Source of the DNA: Acidobacteriota bacterium
Lineage (GTDB): Bacteria; Acidobacteriota; Vicinamibacteria; Vicinamibacterales; UBA2999
DNA: 6,013 nucleotides
Direction of reading: 5' to 3'
NCBI GenBank assembly: GCA_013140955.1
Contig: JABFRY010000429.1
Location: 1 to 6,013, forward strand
Shown: positions 1 to 4,447 of the stretch, in pieces
Numbering within the stretch: the stretch's first letter is position 1
Layout: the number at the start of each line of letters is the position of its first letter
Made by a program: the position numbers and the translations under genes
The notes under the pieces: model-generated
The model's database searches: none
What the model was told of the DNA's origin: nothing
The model's input: the letters and a program-made list of their open reading frames with translations, nothing else

Positions 1-260
1 GCGGGAGGCGCCGCCCGGGCCTCGGCCTCCGCCAGGCGTCGCCGGAGCTGGGACAGTGCCCACCGCGTCCGCACGAGCGAGGGGAGCGAGGCCAGCACGC
101 TGACGAGCGCCCCGGCGACGAAGGCCACGAAGAGCACGAGCGCGAGCGAGCCCTGATACGTCCAGACGAAGACCGTGACGGTCACGGGCACGATGTTCTG
201 CAGGGCGAACACCACGACCAGGAGCGACAGGGCCAGCGCCAGCAGCAGCAGGATCTGCAT
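1..260 (-). CDS. LapA-domain (DUF1049) inner-membrane protein, C-terminus cut by window edge
   Basis: The 86 codons visible begin MQILLLLALALSLL and look like the LapA/DUF1049 family, small inner-membrane proteins named after an E. coli lipopolysaccharide-assembly factor. A first hydrophobic segment covers residues 2-20 and ends in the family's FALQN motif (18-22). A short VTVTVFVW strand-like stretch follows, then a second membrane segment (about 38-58), then a basic, Arg/Ala/Glu-rich tail from residue 64 that could start a coiled coil. The ATG at 258-260 is chosen because a strong Shine-Dalgarno sequence, GGAGGGG, sits 7 bases upstream (268-274). The gene lies 43 bases after the transglutaminase stop on the same strand, so it is probably the last or a late gene of the same transcript. 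The family call rests on the two-helix layout and FALQN. A role in LPS assembly here is only inferred, and many family members have no known function. Confidence 0.8.
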   Translation of the reverse strand, partial: MQILLLLALALSLLVVVFALQNIVPVTVTVFVWTYQGSLALVLFVAFVAGALVSVLASLPSLVRTRWALSQLRRRLAEAEARAAPP

Positions 261-276
261 CGTGCGTCCCCTCCCT

Positions 277-330
277 CTAATCGAGGCCCAGCGGCTGGAT
301 CCTCTACTCGCCGCCCAGCGGCTGGATTTC
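277..330 (-). repeat. Two 27-base tandem units duplicating the 3' end and stop codon of the transglutaminase gene
   Basis: The 15-base word GCCCAGCGGCTGGAT (plus strand) occurs at 286-300 and again at 313-327, exactly 27 bases (9 codons) apart. On the minus strand the unit at 304-330 encodes the last residues of the transglutaminase, IQPLGGE-stop. The next unit at 277-303 would read, in the same frame, IQPLGLD-stop. By eye 21 of 27 positions match, including the TAG stop. The gene thus has a second in-frame stop 27 bases after the first, directly before the ribosome-binding site of the LapA-like gene. A past tandem duplication is the simplest reading. Confidence 0.8.
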
Positions 331-1167
331 GAGCGACGCTTCCAGCACGGATGCCGTGCCTCCCAGGCAGGTGCCCGAGAGCGGAGCGGCCTCGTCGGCA
401 TCGCCTCCGACGGCAATCGCGATGTGTGAGCCGGAGATGGCCAGGCCCGACACCGGATCGTAGCCGCGCCAGCCGCCACCCGGCAAATACACTTCACCCC
501 AGGCGTGCAGCTGCCACGACCCGTCCGCCCCGGCCTCAGCCTCCGGATCCACGTAGTAGCCGGCGACGAACCGCGCGGCGAGGCCGGCGGCCTGGCACCC
601 GTCCACGAACAGCGCGGCCACGTCGGCGCCGCTGCCCCTCCCGAGGGCCAGCGTCATCTCCGACGGCCGCAGCGTGGCGGACTCACGCACCTCCGTGGCC
701 ACCGTGCGATGCAGGTGCATGGCCAGCGCCAGCGGAAAGCGCTCGGGCCGCCACTGCACGGCGCTCCCGACGGCGGCGGCCATCTCCCGGACCTGCGGGT
801 GCACGGCGTTCTGCACCCGGCGGCAGGACGACAGGGCGGCCGCGAGCCGCGCACCATACGGCTCGGGGAGGGTGCGATCCGGTTCTGCCAGGAGGAAGGC
901 GAACGGGTTGTCGGGCATGGTCTCCACGACCGACCGGCTCTCGACCACCAGGGCAGTCGTCATGGCGTCGAACCAGGCCTCGGTGACCGTGTTGCCGTGC
1001 AGGTCGAGATGCTCGGCGCGCACGGCCGGCTGGGGATGCAGGTCGAGCGTGAACCGCAGCAGGTGCAGGGCGGGTTCACTCCTGGGCCTGAGGCGGAAGA
1101 CGTGGGGCTGCAGGAAGACGGGGCGGTCGTAGTGGTACTCGATTCGGTGGCGGATCGAGAGCTTCAT
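304..1167 (-). CDS. Transglutaminase-fold protein of the ATP-grasp/alpha-E cassette, nucleophilic Cys replaced by Gly
   Basis: This 287-residue protein has the usual family architecture: an N-terminal beta domain (Bact_transglu_N-like, residues 1-80, opening MKLSIRHRIEYHYDRPV) and a transglutaminase-like core (about 150-245). The His (His221 in HAWGEVYLPGGGW) and Asp (Asp237 in GYDPVSG) of the catalytic triad are present, and so is the closing HIAIAVGGD-APLSGT region. Active relatives have G-[VS]-C-[RQ]-D at the start of the core helix. This protein reads GSGADVAALFVDGC, so Gly180 (codon GGC, 628-630) sits where the nucleophile should be. Cys191 lies eleven residues further along the same helix and is unlikely to replace it. 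Active family members are thought to be peptidases or acyl-transferases; this one may be inactive. The start at 1165-1167 has GGAGGG about 10 bases upstream; an in-frame ATG at 1204-1206 would add 13 residues. It is the third gene of the cassette, 68 bases after the alpha-E gene. Confidence 0.93.
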   Translation of the reverse strand: MKLSIRHRIEYHYDRPVFLQPHVFRLRPRSEPALHLLRFTLDLHPQPAVRAEHLDLHGNTVTEAWFDAMTTALVVESRSVVETMPDNPFAFLLAEPDRTLPEPYGARLAAALSSCRRVQNAVHPQVREMAAAVGSAVQWRPERFPLALAMHLHRTVATEVRESATLRPSEMTLALGRGSGADVAALFVDGCQAAGLAARFVAGYYVDPEAEAGADGSWQLHAWGEVYLPGGGWRGYDPVSGLAISGSHIAIAVGGDADEAAPLSGTCLGGTASVLEASLEIQPLGGE

Positions 1168-1235
1168 GGCGCGAGGACCCTCCGCGGTCGCGGGCGGCCG
1201 GGCCATCACGGCACCAGCCCGGCGACGGCAACGCC

Positions 1236-2183
1236 CTAGGGCGGGATCGAGAAGAACGTCTTCTGGACGTCGTCGCCGACCTCGTTGATCCGCTGCTGGA
1301 GCCGATCGAGGAACTCGTGGAGCCCCTCGTTGAGCACGTCGTCGACGCGAGTGTAGTCGAGATCGGCCACCAGACGGCCCAGCGCCCGCTCGCTCTCGTT
1401 GCGGAACCGTCGCATGGGCGTGCCCGTGAGCGTGTGCAGCGACTCCTGCGTCGCGGTCAGACACCGGTGCACCGCCCGTGGGAAGTCGCGATCGAAGAGC
1501 AGGTACTCGATGATGTTGCGGGCGAGGATCTGGCCGTACACCTTGCGGTAGGCCTCGAGGGCGCTGATGGAGCGCAGCACCGCGCTCCACTGCAGGTCGT
1601 CGAGGGGGCGCCCCACTTCGTCGACCGAGGGCAGCAGCAGGAAGTACTTCACGTCGAGGATCCGGGTGCTCTGATCCGCGCGCTCCAGGAAGCGTCCCAT
1701 CCGCGAGAAATGCCAGGCGTCGGAGTGCGGCATCGTCTCGTTCTTGGTGCCCTCGATCAGATGACTCCGCCGCTTCACTTCCTGGTAGAACGTGAACGGG
1801 GAGGCCGCGGCCTCCGCGGGCGCCTCCGGGGCGTGGACGTAGAGATACAGGCGGTTGATCTCCTCCCACATCTCCGACGAGATGATCTCGCGGACCGTGC
1901 GGGCGTTCTCGCGCGCCCGTGTCACGCAGGCCAGGATCGAGTCGGGGTTCTGTGCGTCGAAGGTGAGGAACCACAGCACCGGATCGCGATCCGGGCCGGG
2001 ATAGCGGGCCTCGAAGTCGGCGTCGTTGCCCGTGACCTTGACCATCGGCGCCCACTGCTCCTCGCCGTGCCGGGGCATGTCGATGGCCAGCTGCAGGTTC
2101 ACCCCCACCATGCGCGCCACGTTCTCGGCACGCTCGATGTACCGGCTCATCCAGTAGACGGAATTGGCGACGCGGCTCAGCAT
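1236..2183 (-). CDS. Alpha-E domain protein (DUF403)
   Basis: This 315-residue, largely helical protein matches the alpha-E family, normally about 310-320 residues, over its whole length. Visible family signatures are the opening MLSRVANSVYWMSRYIERAE (1-20), ENARTVREIISSEMWEEIN (92-110), the WHFSRMGRFLERADQSTRI stretch (157-175), ALEAYRKVYG (208-217) and LLFDRDFPRAVHRC (228-241). No signal peptide or membrane segment is seen, so it should be cytoplasmic. The biochemical role is unknown. The family is almost always encoded beside, or fused to, a circularly permuted ATP-grasp protein, and is proposed to act with it in peptide or amide synthesis. The ATG at 2181-2183 lies only 7 bases after the ATP-grasp stop, which argues for translational coupling. 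The only nearby ribosome-site-like sequence is a GGGTGAG that overlaps that stop codon. The gene ends at a TAG (1236-1238). Confidence 0.96.
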   Translation of the reverse strand: MLSRVANSVYWMSRYIERAENVARMVGVNLQLAIDMPRHGEEQWAPMVKVTGNDADFEARYPGPDRDPVLWFLTFDAQNPDSILACVTRARENARTVREIISSEMWEEINRLYLYVHAPEAPAEAAASPFTFYQEVKRRSHLIEGTKNETMPHSDAWHFSRMGRFLERADQSTRILDVKYFLLLPSVDEVGRPLDDLQWSAVLRSISALEAYRKVYGQILARNIIEYLLFDRDFPRAVHRCLTATQESLHTLTGTPMRRFRNESERALGRLVADLDYTRVDDVLNEGLHEFLDRLQQRINEVGDDVQKTFFSIPP

Positions 2184-2190
2184 GCCCGAC

Positions 2191-3621
2191 TCACCCAAGG
2201 ACCCACGTGTCCTTGCTGCCGCCGCCCTGCGAGGAGTTGACCACCAGGGACCCCTGGCGGAGCGCCACGCGCGTGAGCCCGCCCGGGAGCACGTAGATGT
2301 CGCGACCGTAGAGGATGTACGGCCGCAGGTCCACGTGACGCCCCTCGAAGTGGTCGCCGATGCGGGTGGGCACGCGCGACAGGGCCAGCGTGGGCTGCGC
2401 GATGTAGTTGCGCGGCTTGGCCGCAATCCGCACCGCGAAGTCCTGGCGCTCGGCGACGGTCGCGTGCGGGCCGACGAGCATGCCGTAGCCGCCCGATTCG
2501 TTGGCCGCCTTCACCACGAGCTGGTCGAGGTGGTCGAGCACGTAGCGCAGGTCGTCCGGCCGCCAGCACAGGTAGGTGGGCACGTTGGGGAGGATCGGCT
2601 CCTCCGACAGGTAGAAGCGGATCATCTCCGGCACGTAGGCGTACACCACCTTGTCGTCGGCCACGCCGGTGCCCGGCGCGTTGACCAGCGTCACGTGCCC
2701 GCGACTGTAGACGTCCATCAGACCGCGCACGCCGAGGAGCGACTCGGGACGGAACCACTCGGGATCGAGGAAGTCGTCATCGATCCGCCGGTAGACCACG
2801 TCCACCTGCTCCAGGCCCTTCGTCGTACGCATCTGGAGGCGGCCACCCGACACGACCAGGTCCTGTCCCTCGACCAGTTCCACCCCCATCTGACGCGCCA
2901 GGAAGGAGTGCTCGAAATAGGCCGAATTGCCGGGCCCCGGCGTGAGGACCGCGACGCTGGGGCGCGTGATGCCCTCGGGCGCCACGTCCTCGAGCGTCCG
3001 GAGCAGGCGGCTCGGGTAGTCGGCGACAGACTGCACCTGCAGGCCCTCGAAGACCCGCGGGAACGTCTGCATCATCACGGCCCGGTTCTCGAGCACGTAC
3101 GACACGCCGGAGGGGCAGCGCAGGTTGTCCTCGAGCACGTAGACCGTGCCGTCGCCGTCGCGCACCAGGTCGGTGCCGGTCACGTGGCACCAGACGTTGC
3201 GGGGCGGGCTCAACCCGACGCACTGCGGCCGGAACCCCTGCGAGGAGTAGATCACGTCGGCCGGAATGACCCCGTCCCGCACGATGCGTTGCTCGTGGTA
3301 GACGTCGTCGATGAACAGGTTGAGCGCCGTGATGCGCTGACGCAGACCCCGCTCGATGCGGTCCCACTCGGGGGCCGGCACGATGCGGGGAATGATGTCG
3401 AAGGGGAAGATCCGTTCGGTGCCCGCGTCGTCGCCGTACACCGTGAAGGTGATGCCGGCGCGCAGGAGGGCGCGCTCGGCGTCCTCGTGCCGGCGGATGA
3501 GCTCGCCAGGGGCCATGCCGCGGATCCGGTCGACCAGCGCCCGCGCCTCCGGCCGCGGCTCGCCGTCCGTGAGGAACATCTCGTCGTAGAACCCGTCGCA
3601 GCGGTAGCCGTCGAAATCCAT
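2191..3621 (-). CDS. Circularly permuted ATP-grasp type 2 protein (DUF404/DUF407)
   Basis: This 476-residue protein is a full-length, highly typical member of the circularly permuted ATP-grasp family, predicted to join a carboxylate to an amine using ATP; the substrate is unknown. Landmarks in order are YDEMF (12-16), ERIFPFDIIPRI (69-80), EDNLRCPSGVSYVLENR (164-180), TPGPGNSAYFEH (227-238), YRRIDDDFLDP (277-287), NAPGTGVADDK (314-324), VVKAANESGGYGM (369-381), DLRPYILYG (431-439) and the terminal NSSQGGGSKDTWVL (462-475). Acidic, Asn and Lys residues in these blocks are the likely ATP and Mg contacts. No signal peptide or membrane segment is seen, so it should be cytoplasmic. It is the first gene of the minus-strand operon. 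The ATG at 3619-3621 is the only plausible start, since family homology begins there. No Shine-Dalgarno sequence is seen before it; a TATACG (3634-3639) lies 12 bases upstream and could be a -10 box giving a very short leader. Confidence 0.97.
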   Translation of the reverse strand: MDFDGYRCDGFYDEMFLTDGEPRPEARALVDRIRGMAPGELIRRHEDAERALLRAGITFTVYGDDAGTERIFPFDIIPRIVPAPEWDRIERGLRQRITALNLFIDDVYHEQRIVRDGVIPADVIYSSQGFRPQCVGLSPPRNVWCHVTGTDLVRDGDGTVYVLEDNLRCPSGVSYVLENRAVMMQTFPRVFEGLQVQSVADYPSRLLRTLEDVAPEGITRPSVAVLTPGPGNSAYFEHSFLARQMGVELVEGQDLVVSGGRLQMRTTKGLEQVDVVYRRIDDDFLDPEWFRPESLLGVRGLMDVYSRGHVTLVNAPGTGVADDKVVYAYVPEMIRFYLSEEPILPNVPTYLCWRPDDLRYVLDHLDQLVVKAANESGGYGMLVGPHATVAERQDFAVRIAAKPRNYIAQPTLALSRVPTRIGDHFEGRHVDLRPYILYGRDIYVLPGGLTRVALRQGSLVVNSSQGGGSKDTWVLG

Positions 3622-3695
3622 GGCGCGTGAACTCGTATACCACAGCCCAGTTGGGCGACGGGGCCACGATCGGGCCGAACCGGCCGCAGGCGACC

Positions 3696-3751
3696 GGCCA
3701 GAGGAGGGTCTTTGGACAATTTTGTCCGTCTCGACCAGCCCCTCCTGGGCC
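3696..3751. repeat. Nested inverted repeat in the divergent control region, with perfect core GGACAA-TT-TTGTCC
   Basis: The 246 bases between the divergent ATP-grasp and cytochrome genes (3622-3867) hold no gene I can support. Their most ordered part is a perfect 6-base inverted repeat, GGACAA (3714-3719) and TTGTCC (3722-3727), separated by TT. This AT-rich centre stands out from its GC-rich surroundings. A second, imperfect layer surrounds it: GGAGGG (3703-3708) with CCCTCC (3740-3745), then GGCCA (3696-3700) with TGGGCC (3746-3751, one extra G). A further TTGTCGG (3832-3838) overlaps the predicted cytochrome promoter and resembles the right half-site TTGTCCG (3722-3728). It could be an operator or a structured leader; which one cannot be told from the sequence. 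Confidence 0.5.
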
Positions 3752-3802
3752 ACCCGGAGGCGACCCCTGCGCGGCCTCCCCGGACGGACCACAGATTTAC
3801 CC

Positions 3803-3831
3803 TCGGCAACGGCGAGGGGGCGGGTGATAAT
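3803..3831 (+). promoter_or_regulatory. Predicted sigma70-type promoter for the cytochrome c gene
   Basis: A -10 box GATAAT (3826-3831, five of six consensus bases) lies 17 bases after a -35-like TCGGCA (3803-3808, four of six). Transcription would begin near 3838, leaving a leader of about 30 bases before the ATG at 3868. GATAAT is one of few AT-rich words in this GC-rich gap and is well placed. The promoter is predicted from sequence match only. Confidence 0.45.
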
Positions 3832-3853
3832 TGTCGGGTTGCACCTGACTTTC

Positions 3854-3859
3854 GGAGGT
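3854..3859 (+). promoter_or_regulatory. Ribosome-binding site that fixes the cytochrome c start
   Basis: GGAGGT lies 8 bases before the ATG at 3868-3870, an ideal Shine-Dalgarno placement. It matters because the reading frame stays open upstream to an ATG at 3712. That longer version would bury the signal peptide inside the protein and has no such site. Confidence 0.85.
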
Positions 3860-3867
3860 CGAATCTG

Positions 3868-4305
3868 ATGATCAGCTCTCGCCTGCCGGCGCTGGTCGGC
3901 GCGGGGCTCCTGCTGCTGTCTGGAGCGTTCGTGTCGGCACAGCAGGCGCCGTCGGTTCCTGCCGGGCCCCTCGTGGGCGACGCCCAGCAGGGCCGCTACC
4001 TCGTCGAGAACGTGGCCCAATGCGCCGAGTGCCATTCCTCGCGGGACCAGCAGGGCGAGATCCTGCCCAATACCCGGTTCCTGGGCGGTCCCATTCCCTT
4101 CGCGCCGGCGTGGCCGAACAACTGGGCGATCCGGGCGCCTCGCATCAAGGGGCTCACCGGCTACACCGACGAGGCCGCCATGCGCCTGCTGACCGGCGGA
4201 TCGGTCGGTCGCGACGGCACGGCCCTCCGGCGCCCGATGCCCACCTTCCACATGTCGCCGCAGGACGCGGCCAACGTCATCGCCTACCTGCGCTCGCTGC
4301 CGTAG
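3868..4305 (+). CDS. Exported class I mono-haem cytochrome c
   Basis: This 145-residue protein has a signal peptide: Arg5, a hydrophobic core (about 8-20) and a probable cleavage after VSA at residue 24. The mature part is therefore periplasmic, about 121 residues. Cys52, Cys55 and His56 (CAECH) form the haem c attachment site with His56 as proximal ligand. The distal ligand is most likely Met124 (RPMPTF), with Met129 (FHMSP) as an alternative. The C-terminal PQDAANVIAYLRSLP is the usual last helix of class I cytochromes. FLGGPIPFAP (71-80) and the stretch up to GLTGYTDEAAMRLLTGG resemble cytochrome domains that take electrons from periplasmic dehydrogenases, but no partner dehydrogenase lies in the window. 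It probably shuttles electrons toward a respiratory oxidase. It stands alone with its own promoter, divergent from the ATP-grasp operon and convergent with the barrel gene. Confidence 0.93.
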   Translation: MISSRLPALVGAGLLLLSGAFVSAQQAPSVPAGPLVGDAQQGRYLVENVAQCAECHSSRDQQGEILPNTRFLGGPIPFAPAWPNNWAIRAPRIKGLTGYTDEAAMRLLTGGSVGRDGTALRRPMPTFHMSPQDAANVIAYLRSLP

Positions 4306-4315
4306 GCGCTCACGT

Positions 4316-4340
4316 CGCGCCGGGGCAGGCCCCCGGCGCG
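4316..4340. terminator. GC-rich perfect hairpin after the cytochrome gene, possible terminator without U-tract
   Basis: CGCGCCGGGG (4316-4325) and CCCCGGCGCG (4331-4340) are perfect complements, ten base pairs around a five-base loop CAGGC. The hairpin starts 11 bases after the cytochrome stop codon, where a terminator is expected. No run of T follows it on either strand, so it is not a classic intrinsic terminator. It may stop transcription weakly, assist Rho, or protect the mRNA 3' end. Being symmetric, it could serve both converging genes. Confidence 0.5.
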
Positions 4341-4382
4341 CTGCCTGCCAGGCTCAGCCCCCGGCTCGAGGGCAACCGTGCG

Positions 4383-4410
4383 CGCACGCCGGAGGTCCGG
4401 CGCGGGTGCG
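4383..4410. repeat. Second, interrupted hairpin in the convergent gap
   Basis: CGCAC (4383-4387) and GCCGGA (4388-4393) pair with TCCGGC (4396-4401) and GTGCG (4406-4410), leaving a GCGG bulge at 4402-4405 and a very tight loop. It is 37 bases beyond the stop codon of the minus-strand barrel gene, with a smaller ACCGA-CCC-TCGGT stem at 4415-4427 in between. It may mark the 3' end of that transcript. No T-run follows it on the minus strand. In DNA this rich in G and C such stems also arise by chance. Confidence 0.3.
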
Positions 4411-4447
4411 AGCGACCGACCCTCGGTGACGGGGCGGTGCGGCTGCC

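Noticed and set aside
175..1239. Several plus-strand open frames over the LapA-like and transglutaminase genes.
   Set aside because: They are antisense shadows without motifs. The minus-strand genes explain the whole region.
1168..2055. The transglutaminase frame stays open upstream for 296 codons, overlapping the alpha-E gene.
   Set aside because: Family homology starts at MKLSIRH (1167). The upstream part is Arg/Pro/Gly-rich shadow of the alpha-E gene in another frame on the same strand.
2164..3630. A 488-codon plus-strand open frame across the ATP-grasp gene, and a 307-codon one at 1317-2240 across alpha-E.
   Set aside because: Both are antisense to well-recognised genes, are rich in His, Val and Arg as expected of GC-rich antisense frames, and show no domain.
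3673..3685. Short inverted repeat GGCCG-AAC-CGGCC in the divergent gap.
   Set aside because: Five-base GC arms like this are expected by chance in DNA of this composition.
3712..3867. A 52-codon N-terminal extension of the cytochrome gene starting at the ATG at 3712.
   Set aside because: It would place the signal peptide internally and has no ribosome site, whereas the ATG at 3868 has GGAGGT 8 bases upstream.
3622..4251. The ATP-grasp frame extends 210 codons upstream of 3621 through the control region and into the cytochrome gene.
   Set aside because: The extension is antisense to the cytochrome gene and unlike any protein family I recognise; the family begins at MDFDGYRCDGFYDEMF.
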